NCBI RefSeq assembly: GCF_030247185.1
Contig: NC_080570.1
Location: 149,392,641 to 149,456,640 of the forward strand
DNA: 64,000 nucleotides
Source of the DNA: Malaya genurostris
Taxonomy: Eukaryota; Arthropoda; Insecta; Diptera; Culicidae
Direction: 5' to 3'
Shown: positions 46,750 to 58,680 of the stretch, piece by piece
Numbering within the stretch: the first letter of the stretch is position 1
Layout: every line of letters begins with the position of its first letter
Translations under genes and position numbers: made by a program
Notes under the pieces: generated by a model
What the model was told of the DNA's origin: nothing
Seen by the model: the letters and a program-made list of their open reading frames with translations, nothing else
Database searches by the model: none

Positions 46750-47570
46750 AATGACAATTTTCGAACCGGAAGTCAGATCTGGATGAAATTGCACAGTATC
46801 TTTTAAAACAATGAACGCTTTAATTTGAACCATGATTTGTAAAAATCGGTTCAACTATTGCCGTTTTTTGTAGCTTTTCTTCACTATTATCGGTGCTTTC
46901 GAAAACGGAAACCGGGGGCTGGTATTCCAAAAGTAGGTTTATATATATCCATTAACTAACAAGATCTTACTTAAAAGATGAATTTACCAGTAAGCTTTTC
47001 TACAAATTTGCACCTCTTTTCGCTATTGCTTGTGAGAAAATACTCTTGAAATTGAGTTTTTTTTTCATTTCTCGGGCTGTAATACCGGAACCGAAAGTCG
47101 GATATGGATGGACTTTTCGGGGACTTTATTAAGAAATTCGAGACCATTGATTTGTGAAAATCGGTTGAGAAATTTCCGTAAAAAGTTGAGGGCCCCTTTT
47201 TGCATACATTTGCACATATTCCGAAACCGGGAGCCGGATAAAGATTAAATTCAAAAGCATGCTGTAGGACCATAAGACCTATCGTTTGAATGTAAGCTTG
47301 TGAAAATCGATTCAGCCATCTTCGAGAAAAATAAGTGACTATTTTTTCCATTTTTTTGTCGTGTATATCATCCTGTAATTCCGGAACTGGAAGTTGGATC
47401 GCGATAAAAATGCAATAGCAGCCTGTGTGATCCTAAGACCTTTCATTAGAATGTGGGTTAGTGGAAATTGGTTCAGCCATCTCCGAGAAAGTTGAATGAC
47501 ATTGGCACAGACACACAGACATTTTGTGATCTCGACGAACTGAGTCGAATGGTATATGACACTCGGTCCT
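46750..47570. repeat. Series of decayed dispersed-repeat units
   Basis: Four successive blocks, at about 46758-46858, 47084-47180, 47218-47330 and 47372-47500, each run from a CCGGAA..GGAAGT..GGAT box to a TTGTGAAAATCGGTTCA-like box, and the series ends with GATCTCGACGAACTGAGTCG (about 47528). The same units occur singly elsewhere (7660-7770, 38270-38700, 63140-63440). Open frames across them are not gene-like. Confidence 0.6.
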
Positions 47571-48221
47571 CTCTGGGCTTCGGTTGTAAAATTGTAAATC
47601 ACACGGATGAAATCCCTACTCACATTCTAATTTTTTATTCAAACTACCTTCACTCATAGTTTTCGATCGTATGATTCTCTTCTCCGGTTGGGTGGTGGTG
47701 AGCTCACTTCGTCCGCGTTCCTTGTCGCTATTTTTTGTCAGATAGCAATTCGTCAGCAATGCTATCATTTTTTTTTTCATCAGTTCATATATCATTGCCA
47801 GGGCATCGGACAAATTGATGATTTGGGAGAGATGATTGTGAATAGCTAGCCCAAGTCACTTGAAGGAGACTTGTTTACTTCTGAAGATTTGTAATGAGTC
47901 TGGTGCGTCCAAAAATCCATCAGACGGGTTCAAGCATGTTCCTTCTGACCATGTTTGATGACCAACGTGAGTGTGCAGATTTTTTCCTCGCGTTTCACTT
48001 TCCATTGCTAATAGCTAACGTTCGTATATATTTTTTCACGATAAACAGTACATTTGACGTAAAAATCAAGAAAATGTAGTACATCGACTTAAAAAAAAAA
48101 CAAACACAAACACTCCACTTTTTGAGTACACAGCAAACAAAAGCAAATAAATTTTATCAGCTTCTTACGAGGAAAACAGGTTAAAAAAAGACATGCGAGT
48201 ACAACTATGTAATGAAAACCG

Positions 48222-48530
48222 CGAAAAAGCCACAGTCGAGACGGGACTCGAACCCGTAGCTAGCTCATATCCAGGTAAATCGTTTTGCCAATTAAAATAT
48301 CCTGTATGTGGAACACTCGAAGAAACAGCCTAATTGAACAAAAGAACCGAGCATGTTCAGCTGTGCTCAGGCGCCACGGCGTTCATTTGTAGTCATTTAT
48401 CTATAGTAATCCCTCCGCCAGTTGTTTCAGCCTTCAATTAGTCCGTTTTTTCGTGTGTTTCACATGCAGTGTAGCTTAAATTGGCAAAACGATATTCCCG
48501 AATAGGAGCTAGCTACGAGTTCAAGTACCA
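48222..48530. repeat. Two inverted tRNA-like fragments
   Basis: Minus strand 48235-48300 reads TTAATTGGCAAAACG, then GAGCTAGCTACGGGTTCGAG, then TCCCGTCTCGACTGTGGC and a T run: a B box and 3' half without a matching 5' acceptor strand. Plus strand 48470-48525 repeats the front part (TGTAGCTTAAATTGGCAAAACG ... GAGCTAGCTACGAGTTCAAG) in the opposite direction. They look like heads of a tRNA-derived SINE or tRNA pseudogenes in inverted arrangement. Confidence 0.5.
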
Positions 48531-49419
48531 TCTAAAAAAAACTAGCTTAATATGGGTCTACGTCTTGACTAGACCAAACAAATCGTTAAAAGCAAATAAT
48601 TATCAGCTGATTTATTTTTATAATCACAATTTTTTTAATTTCCTTTATAGGGCATTTGCAAGTTCCATAAAAACTGGTAAAATGCACGATCTTTTCATCA
48701 AACATTTTGCGAGAAGTGGATATTTATGATGATTTTGATTTAGTGTATGGGGCATTCCACGCAAAATCAGCCTCACAAAAATTTTTTTCTTCATCTAACT
48801 ATTTTTTTTTTCGGTAAATAACTTGAAAATATTCGACACGTATTTTTTTATTTCAATATGGTACGTGGAATTTTTGAGATATGAATTTTTGAGGTTTCGC
48901 TTATTCAAAAAAAAAAATGAAGAGCCTTTTTTCAACAGCCTATACTGTAAAATCTAATAAAGATATAAAAATTAGTCCAAGACATGAAATGTGCGTCTTT
49001 TCCTTAGCTTTCAAATAACCGATTCCATAAAAAACCTTTATAGTTAATTTAATGAACAAAATTAAAAATTAGTAAACAAAAAAAATAAAAATCAAACTTT
49101 GGCCTATTTTTTTTCTTTTTTTAGTTGAAAGAAGAAGTCTTTGGGGCATAACGTAATCTTGGCAAAGTTTCAGAGTGGAAAGATTAATACTTTCGGAGCA
49201 GTGAATTTTGCAATCACGACCCGCACGCACGGAGCGTACCGCAGCGCAACTCACTCGAATACGGGATTAACTTGTCGCGCCACTGGTCGAATTCTAACTT
49301 TGAAAGTTTATTGTTAGCAACATTACAGTTAAGATTGCGGTGTGAAAATGAATTCAAAAATCAAAAACATTCGTTGCATCATGTTTGTTCTTCCCTTCTG
49401 GAAAAATTCGAGTTTTTGC
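48531..49419. other. No gene recognised; AT-rich
   Basis: Only short open frames, with poly-A and poly-T runs. Nothing with a recognisable domain. Confidence 0.4.
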
Positions 49420-49429
49420 AAGCAAATGA

Positions 49430-49850
49430 TCATTTAGGGGTTTTGGTACCTCATGGGTACCGGTTTGCAATTAGCAGATTATGTTGATCTGCTAATGCCA
49501 CGTCACGGATCAACATAATCCGCTAAGCAGACGTAAAGTACTTGCTATTTACAAGTCACTTTTTTTTTACACCGAGGTGTAAGGTCTTTCCTGACGTCCC
49601 GAAAGAACGAAACAAACTGACGGTATTCTGACCGCCAACAGGTTGTAGTCATTTAGGGGTTTTGGTACCTCATGGGTACCGGTTTGTGCAAGAGTACACA
49701 TGACTGATTTAAATTTTTTACGTTTCGCCTTGTAAATAGCAAGTACTTTACGTCTGCTTAGCGGATTATGTTGATCCGTGACGTGGCATTAGCAGATCAA
49801 CATAATCTGCTAATTGCACTGATGAGCCGAAGGCGAAACGTAAAAAATTG
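49430..49850 (+). mobile_element. Foldback element FB-3 with perfect 89-bp arms
   Basis: The 421-bp insertion is flanked by the 10-bp repeat AAGCAAATGA (49420-49429 and 49851-49860). Arms 49467-49555 and 49729-49817 are exact inverted copies, 89 bp each. Block A (TCATTTAGGGGTTTTGGTAC onward, about 37 bp) occurs in the same orientation at the left end (49430-49466) and at about 49649-49686 between the arms. Order: A, arm, spacer beginning GAACGAAAC, A, arm, then a tail GGCGAAACGTAAA. Each arm holds an inner hairpin around GATTATGTTGATC and GGATCAACATAATCC. No open frame. Confidence 0.9.
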
Positions 49851-49860
49851 AAGCAAATGA

Positions 49861-52800
49861 CGTTTTTTGTGCACCGTGTAAAATTGTTTGACTTTAATTA
49901 TTATTTCAGGGGAAAATTGTTTTTCTGTCAAATATGAATATTCAAGATTTTTAAAATAAAGACATCAAAAGTTTGATAAAAGAATTAGTTTTTACTTTGT
50001 GTTCTCGGAATCGCAATAATCATTTTTTTCCCACGAGACTACCTACTTTCGTAACAAAATATCATGATGTGTTCATCGTATGCGCTGTCTTACAAATACT
50101 ACAGTTTTTTGGCAAAACAATTAAAATTCTCATTCTCTCGGATTTAGGATCTTTTGCATGCAATTTTTGTTTCAATTCGGTAAAATAACCGGAAGGCAAA
50201 TATGGTTCATTCTAAGAAGGCAATCGAAATTTGAAAATTTGAGAAATCCAATGTTGCTATGTATGTTAATGTAAGAATTACTGCCACATTGTCATCAGTC
50301 TCAGAGAATTCATAATCTGTGATGACTATTGCACTAATTCTGTATGAGTAGTTCAAATTAATATACAGTACATTTGAGGGTAGAAAACAGCACGCAGTAT
50401 TCGGGTCGAAATTTGGAGGTTGAATTGTCGGTTTGAGCTGAATACAACCGGACTATGCCACGTACGAAGATGGTATCTCAGTTGTTCTGAGAGATGGGTC
50501 GATAGCGATATTTTCCAATATGCATGCACGAAGCATTTCACGTTAATAGGGGAAAATATCAAGTCTTCGGCGACTCTCCAATGTCAAGCTTCAACGTTTT
50601 TCCTAAACCAAAATTCGATCTGATATTTCACCGCAATCACTGGTCAGACTTCGAATTGATGGCAGCTCTCTGAATACACCTACCTTTAGGAATTATCTGT
50701 TACAGATTATCTTTACACTATACATGTCTGAAATATTGAAAACAACGTCTTTATATCGCATTTCCATTTCAGACACTGCTAGCAGGATAATTTCAAAGGT
50801 GTTTGAAGCGACTTTTTTTTTGTTTCTGATGAATAAAATCTAATATTCATCAAAAAATCAACCATGGCTTCCGCGTGCGATGCTCATCTTCACGACGGTA
50901 AAGTGGCGGCTGATTTACGGTACCGAAACCGAGGATGATGACGAACGATGGAAGGGGGAACCCAGCCGGATGTTAACCCTATCCGAGTAGAGTAGAATGC
51001 TCAAGTTAATAAGACAGATGAGGGTAGACGTCATTCGGCTTGCCGGGAACGGTCGCGTCTATCGCCGTTTTGAAAGTAAGAAGAGCATTTTTACCGATAA
51101 GAATTACCCGGGAGCCTTTGGCATTGGCAGTTGGGTGCGGTGGGGTGCGGTGCGGAGCGGCGGAAAGGGTTAAAGATAATGAAAAATTCATCAAAAATCT
51201 GAATTTAATATACTCCCGCCAACCGCCGGTGCCTCTCTCCGATTTCCAATGCCGAAGTGCATGCGTGTGCGTGTGAGGCGTGGAGGAGGACGAGGGGGGC
51301 GTTGGGCGGTGACGACGCGTTCGAGAGTGAATGAAAAAAGGGTTAATTTTGAAAAATAAGGAAACCCTTCAATGTCGGTTCCTCGCCGTCGTCGTCGTCG
51401 TCAACTGGCAGGAGACGGCTTTCGAATCGGTTCTTTGCGTTCGGAGAACAGCAGTTACGATAATCTCGGTAAGTGATCTTGGCTTCTAATGCGCCACTCA
51501 ACCCACAGGAAACTCAAAAGGACCGGAGAGTGCTTTTGTCTTTAATTAAATGTAAACAACTGAGGCAAAATCCATTTGCGATCGGAAACGGAAGCCTGTC
51601 TCCTGATGATGTGGATGGTTTAGAATGGCGAAGTGATTTTTAAAGTGAGTAGGTATTATTTTGTGATTTGAGTTCCGAAGTACACTCGAAAAGATGCTTG
51701 TGCATGATATCGAGTTTCTCGAGTTTAGGCCCACTTAAACGTGAGGATTATACTTTGAATAATTGAATTAAAAATGATTATTCTTACATTAATCGCTTAA
51801 CACAATTTAATCTTCCTGTTTTTATATTATTTCCGATGCAACATTCTTTCACTACAAAGAGGCTCCTTGAATGAAGTACAACAAGAAACGGCCAGCATAA
51901 ATGACTGTTTTGTATCACTCGATTCGGTCAAATAAAAATTTACGACCCATCCAGCGATTATCATAACAACAAACGGATATCGACGCAGCAAGAGAATATG
52001 ATACATGGCCGTTATTTATATGACTTCAACCCTCCAGGCCCACCAATTTCCGACACCCTTTGGCCGGGCTACTGTGCGTGCATTCCGTTTTCCGTATAAA
52101 TCAACAATCTCTCAATCGCCGTCGTCGTGTTCTGTCTCTCCGTTCGCAGCGCCCTAAGTGTGGCCACTCCAAATTTCAAGTGGCGTCCAGGCCAGCGATG
52201 CGACTTCTCATAAAAATCCCCATACTTTGGTCGATTTGGCATTTTTTTTTTGTTGTTGCTACTGTCGTATCGCCAATCCGATATCTCTCGCTTCGCTACG
52301 TCTAATTTGGACCAATTTCTTCGGTTCGGTTTTCGAAGTGACCGGCTTATCTTTTGCTACCTCCCTCCACTTGGCCGGACGGACGGACCCGTCTTGTTGA
52401 GTAAAGCTGACAACCAGCAGGCAGACAAGCACCCTGGCAGGAACTAGTAGAGTCATACAAACAACCTGATCGGATATCCCCGCGAGAGAATCGCGGAAGG
52501 GGAAGATAACGCCTGAAAGAGTCATAAAAAATACACAATCCTTGGCGGCGGCGGCGGCGGCGGCAGCACTCGTGTCGAGAAACGACGTATGGTGGCAGGG
52601 GTGAGAAGGGTCAGCTGAACTGTTCGGTTCGGGTTTGCAGAAAGGAGCAAGTGGAACTGTCGCATTAGGGGAGGACAACGCATTGGTCGAACAGCATCGG
52701 AATATATTTGTTCCAATTCATAAATAATAAAATCAATTCCCTCGTTTCCGTTCGAACGACGGAATGGGCAATCCGTAAGAAGATATGGGAGAAAATAGAG

Positions 52801-53200
52801 CTGTTTTCGTCTCGTAAGCTGACCGTGGCACGCTAAGAAAGGAACTAAAGCTGTTTGCTCGGTTGAGTGATGTTCTCGGAAAGTCAAATAACAGGGTCGG
52901 GTCCAGGGAGTTTACTCCTTTACTAATGAAATATTTGTTCCAGATGCTTAGATTGGATAGTCAGTTCGAACTAGTTCACCTCCCCTTTTTCATTTTAAGT
53001 GAAGAATTTCAATTCTAGAGAATATCAAAATATACTTCATGTAGACAAAACTATGAATATACAATAGCAAAATTAGTATCCAAAGAGTAACAGTCCGGAA
53101 GAAAGACTGATGAATGAAATAGCAGCAATGAAGTTATGCGAGAAGGTCTTAGCTCAAAGACTCAAAGATTTGGAGCTTCTAGCTGATTTCCTTGTTCACA
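49861..53200. other. No gene recognised; GC-richer islands at about 50870-51530 and 52000-52910
   Basis: Overlapping open frames on both strands lack domains. Simple repeats include GTC units near 51388-51402 and GGC units near 52543-52563. An ORF of 139 codons on the minus strand (52259-52678) gets its poly-Ala run from the GGC repeat and is not taken as a gene. Confidence 0.4.
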
Positions 53201-56200
53201 TTAAAATATCACCTTCTTCTTCGTATTTCTAAGGTTGTCGTAGATCACAGTTGTATAAAAAACAGAACGTTGTTTAAATAATAGTTGTAAAATTACAAGA
53301 ATTACAAATATTGTAAAAAAACACATAACTAGCCGCGATCGCGATAGTAATATTTGCGAAAAAATAGCAGAAAATGTAAAAAATAGCAGAAACAATAAAA
53401 ATAAAACTAACCAAAACTACAAAAGAGTTTTTATTTTCAGCGAGATATATCCATTCGTTTTGTTTCGGCAGCTAATTTTAGTTTATGTGTTCGACATTCT
53501 GTTGAGTAACTGATAGAAACGATTTTTGTACTTTCATGAAACACTAATTTTTGAAAGACCCAAGAAATCCAAACAAAAGGCCTTTGAATACTGCGTATGC
53601 AGATTCTGAACCAAATACACGACGCGAGCGCATTTCGGAAGCATGTTAGGTCATTAAGATGCAGAATCAGGTAGACCGATAGCGCCAATTGGAAACTGTT
53701 GCTGAATTCTGCATTCACAATTACAAGCCAAGGAATAGGTTGAGTGCCCGGCAATAGACTGAAGTCGAAAACAAAAATTACCAAAATTACAGAAATAACA
53801 AAATATAGCAAAAAAATAGAAAGAACAAAAGAAAACGAAAATAACATGATCAACAACAAAAATAAAATATATCAAAAATACCTAATATTGCGAAAATAAA
53901 AAATATAACCAAAATAACTAACAAAACCAAAATAGAAAAACTAACAGAAAATAAATAAAAATTAATTACTATAACAAAAATAGTAAGAGCAACGATAAAA
54001 ACAAAAAAATGATGACAAAAATAAAAACAAAACCAAAATAACAAAAACAAAAATAACAATAATGCAAAATAGCAAAAATACCTAAAATAGCAAAAGCAAC
54101 TGATGTAACTGAAATAAAAACAATAACTAAAACAGCAAAACTAACAAAAACCACAAAAATAAAAAATATAACAACAATAACAAAAATAATACGAGTAACG
54201 AAAATAACAGAAATGACAAAAGAAAACAAAAATAACATGAACAACAACAAAAATAAAAAAAATATCAGAAATACCTAAAATTGCGGAAATAAAAAATATA
54301 ACCAAAATAACTAAAATAACCAAAATAACAAAATTAACAAAAAATTAAACTAAAACTTATTAACAACAATAACAAATATAGTAGGAGCAACGATAATAAC
54401 AAAAATAACAAAAAAAAAATCAACAATAATGCAAAATAGCAAAAGTACCTAAAATAGGCAAAGTAACTAATATAACTGAAATAAAAACCGCAACTAAAAA
54501 CAGCAGCAAAACTAACAAAAACCACAAAAATAACAAAAAATTTTTAAAATAACTAAATATAACAATAATAACAACAATAGTTAGAATAACGAAAATAACA
54601 AAACTAATAGAAAATTAAATTGAAAATAAATAAAATAACAACAATAACAACAATAGAAAGCGCAACGATAAAAGCAAAAAAAAAACAACAATAACAAAAC
54701 AAACCCAAACAAAAAACAAAAACAACAATAATGCAAAATAGCAAAAATACCTAAAATAGCCAAAGTAACAAATATAACTGAAATTACAACCAATCAACAG
54801 CAAAACTAACAGAAACTACGAAAATAACAAAAAATAATTAAAACAAAATAAATATAACAACAATAATAAAAATAGTAGGTGTAACGAAAATAACAGAAAT
54901 AACAAAAAAAAACAATAACAAAAATATACCACGAGTACAAGTTGCAAAAATAGAATAAAATACACCAGTAGCAAAAATAGTGCAAATAACAAATAAACAA
55001 TAATAACAATAAACAATAACAATGACAGAAATAGCAAAGATAGAAAAAACTGAAAAAATTTGAATATTAAAATAATTTTTTTATTCTTGGAAATATATCA
55101 AAATTTATAAAAAATTACATGTCAAAATAATAGTAAAGATTGCACAATTTTCGAATATCGCAAAATTTGCCGAATTAAAACTTAAATGATTAAAGAAATT
55201 GGAAAAAACAGGAAAAAATTAAAACATTGAAAATAATACAAAAATAGCAAGATAGAAAAAATAGCAAAATTGCGAATGTTAAAAACTTGAAAATGCATAA
55301 AAATTTTAAAAAATAACGAATATATAAAAAATTTTAATGGTAAAAACTGCACAAATTGAAAATAAATGAAAAATTTGAAAAAAAATTATATAAAATAAAA
55401 ATTCAAAATATTAGAATTATTGCGATTATTAAATCAAATTCTAGAAAATTAAAAAAAATTTGATTTGATTGAAATAATTGGAAAAATGGCAAAAAACGAA
55501 AAAATACAAAAATATAAATAAGAAAAACAAGTAAAAATAGCGAGCATTAAAAAATTGAAACAAACTATAAATAATTGCAAATGTTACGGATGTATGAAAA
55601 ATTGCAAAAATCGCACCAATTGCATAATTCTAAAAATAAAAAAATTGCAACAATTTAAATAAACAAAGAAAATAAAAAAAAAAAATTACATAATAAAAAG
55701 AATTGGGAAACTTCAAAACACGGATAAAAAGCAGGAGTTGCCGAAATTTTAAAAAAATGGAAGATCTATTTAATAAATATGAAAATTTAAAATGTTTCAA
55801 GAAATGAAAAATTGAAAAAATTACGCATATAACAAAATGCATAAATTAAAAAAAATGCGAATATTTTTTAAGAAATGTACAAATTGTTAAAAAAATCTCA
55901 AACGTTATTGAAAAAACTTCTCGAATTGCAAAAATCGGAAAAATATAAAAATAAAACTGAAGGAAAATAAATGAAAAAATGTCATACATTATTACATATC
56001 ACAAATTTCAAAAATATTTAAAAAAATTTACTCCAATTGTAAAAAGAGTGAAAATAACAAAAATAGCAAAAACTTTTTTGATATCATTTTTTTGTACCCG
56101 GTTTTAACCTAGTTGCGGTCGTTCCCCGGGTAGCATTAATTGAAATAACTGCAAACTTAAAATACTTGGAAACATATTAAATTGTAAAACAAATTGCGAA

Positions 56201-57000
56201 TAATAAAACATTTTTAAAGAAAACATTGAAAAATATACATGAATTGCCCAAAATGGAAAATTTTTTAAAAAAAATTGTGAATATTGAAAGAAATTAAAAA
56301 AACTGCAGAAATAACATTATTAAAATTATTGTTAAAGATGCACAAATCGCAAAAATTTATAATACTTATTTGAAAAAGATTCACATATATCAAAAATTGA
56401 GAAATTTGGAAAACTGCAAATATTGAAAAAATGTAAAAATAAAATAAAAGGAAGAAAAAGCAGAAATGACGAATATTACAATAACGAACCAAATTCAAAA
56501 ACTGTCTAAATCCGGAAATTACAAAAATTAAACAATATAAAAATTTAAAGGTTGTGAACATTAAAAAAATAGTAAAATATCACCAAAACTTGAAAAAATG
56601 CAAAATTTTTAATACAAAAAAATTGCGAAAAAAAACCTCGAAACATTGAAAATAAATGCAAAATTTCTACAAATAGCGAAAATGGCAAAAATTTAATAAT
56701 GAAAGTTTGAAATATTTTTAAAAATGAAAAGAATGTAACAAATGCGTATATTAAAGTAAATCAAAATTTTACAAATTTCAAAACAAATGAAATAAAAATG
56801 TAAATATTGCGAATAAAAAAAAATGCAAAAAATATATTGCAATAGCTGCACAAATTAAAAAAATATGAAAATTTAAAAAAAAACACAAAAATGTCGAAAA
56901 TAAAAAAAAAATGCCCAAATTGCGAAAAGTCGAAAATCTTAAAAATTGAAAAGAATATTACTATTACCAAACTCTAAGCAAATTCGTGATATGGCAAGCA
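53200..57000. repeat. A-rich low-complexity tract (AACAAAAAT-type)
   Basis: The plus strand is a degenerate mix of AATAACAAAAAT and similar words for about 1.7 kb (53400-55060), then AAAAATTG[A/C]AAA words to about 57000. C and G are rare except for a more normal segment at about 53440-53760. Minus-strand frames rich in F, I, V and Y with no stops over 60-140 codons follow from this composition and are not genes. Confidence 0.85.
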
Positions 57001-57258
57001 ATATGCACTTGTTGATGGAGTCGAAAATATTTGTTATTAAACATAAAAATTAAAAAGATTAGTTTAATTATTAAGTGCTATTCAGTCCTATTGTTCCGTT
57101 ATGGATTTGATTCTGATGGCGAAAAACTCGTCAAGCCGTAGAATTTTTGATACTGGATATCTTTGAAATTGGTATTATAAAACTGTTTTCTACACGAATG
57201 GTAGAGTTTTCCCACAGTCTTATGAATGCAACGAAGTTGTTTTAAAGGTTGGCATCTA

Positions 57259-57429
57259 GGGGGACGGGTATAGCGTAATGGGATAGTCGATGCCTTTCAC
57301 GCAGCCCGCCTGGGTTCGATTCCCAACCCCGCACATAGGGTCAGAAAGATTTTCTGGTCCGAAGAGGCGAATGACCTAAGATGTTAAAGCCTCTATAATT
57401 GAAACAAAAAAAAAAAAAAAAAAAAAAAA
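57259..57429 (+). mobile_element. tRNA-derived SINE, copy 3
   Basis: It has an A-box-like GGGTATAGCGTAATGGGATA, a B box GGTTCGATTCCC, the same body as 7268-7423, and a long A tail. A duplication GTTGGCAT flanks it (57248-57255 and 57430-57437). The long A tail suggests a relatively young insertion. Confidence 0.9.
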
Positions 57430-57599
57430 GTTGGCATTTTACTCATTGTGTCGTATTGAATACCAACGATTTTTTTCAAATTTGTAGTAGCCTACATTTG
57501 TATTTTTGTATTAAGGAGACATTTATTTCGGTAATCCCGTAGTCCGTCTCTGTACTATCTTAGCAATTGACCTGTCTTCGATTTGTATGCCAAAGTAGC

Positions 57600-58680
57600 A
57601 GTTCGGTGACTGGTCCAGCGAAAACACCATCAAAGGCAGGGTTATTTGCTCTCGGAAAATGATATATTTTTTATTGTTTATTTATTCGCTTTCCCTTTTT
57701 CGCCCGGATCGAAGCAAAACCCCTGTACATGCGAGGAGACACAGGAACCAAACACTGGGCTGTAGAGTGGGGGCTGACATAAATGTGCCTTACCAGGCCA
57801 TTAAATTCTTACTCCCTATCACACACACGCACGGGTGCTGTGCTCTGTGAAACGAAAACCTTCCACTGTTGACTACATTTCCGGAAAGTGATAGTTTATT
57901 GGGTAATCGAATTAGACGATCATTGATGTCATCATGACCATTTGAATCCCTTCGTTTTTTTTGCTGTTTTTTCAACAACAAAGGAATGCTTTAAAAAATC
58001 AATTTGTTCCGTCCGAGGTCTGGATAAACATAAACATGATTTGAAATTCAATTTTCGTTTTTCACCCACCCGGCAGCAATTGTTATTAGACCACGAATTC
58101 GAGAATGCGGCATCGGTTCACAATTCCCAGCTACCATTCCGGCTAGTGATGAATATCATAAATTTCGGCAAACAACTTCGAAAGGAACAAATTCCATCGG
58201 ACTTGTTGTTGTGTAATTTTTTTTTTCTCTTGTTTTCGCTCCCCTTTTTGTCCCGAACGGACGAACGAACGATGCGATACCGAACACATCACTCACCTTC
58301 CGGTGGCCAAATTTCCCCGCGGAGTGTGGACTGGAAAATTCGCGACCACTGCTGCGTCGTTCTGCCAAAAACGGCCACCACCACCATGACCACCGGGACG
58401 GGATATTATTCAGACCGTATTGAACTCGCCGGTCTCGTCGGTTGGGTGGCTAATGTCTCGACATATATTTCTCTAATGCCTCATATTTGTAACATGTACA
58501 AGATGGCCCCGCGGGTGCCATTCATTCATTTGGTGAATGTGTCCGTGGCGGCAGCAGAACCCCATAAAATTGGCGAGTGGAGGTGGATCGTTTCGCTTGG
58601 AGATCGATTTATGCGGGACTTGAAGTCAGTGGTGCTTTGTCCAATTGCGGGAAGTGAATGTAATGAAATATAACAGAAGA
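57600..58680. other. GC-richer island; one 243-codon open frame (57942-58673) of unknown status
   Basis: The longest non-repeat frame here, on the plus strand, starts ATG 57942 with a weakly hydrophobic MNPFVFFAVF and has no recognisable domain, repeat or conserved motif along its length. It runs straight up to the 12-mer array. Other frames overlap it on the minus strand. It may be chance openness in a GC-richer segment; I do not call it a gene. Confidence 0.3.

Noticed and set aside
48235..48300. Functional tRNA on the minus strand
   Set aside because: The 3' half is good but the 5' acceptor strand and a proper D arm are missing; called tRNA-like instead.
15954..49860. CRISPR-like array suggested by repeated short blocks
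   Set aside because: Blocks are few, inverted and part of foldback elements in a eukaryotic context; there is no repeat-spacer periodicity.
53201..55037. Hydrophobic minus-strand frames resembling membrane proteins
   Set aside because: The F/I/V/Y-rich composition follows from T-rich low-complexity DNA; no start context, domain or conservation signal is visible.
57942..58673. 243-codon plus-strand frame as a host gene
   Set aside because: No domain, no splice or promoter context, overlapping frames on the other strand, and it ends at a repeat boundary; left as an unassigned open frame.
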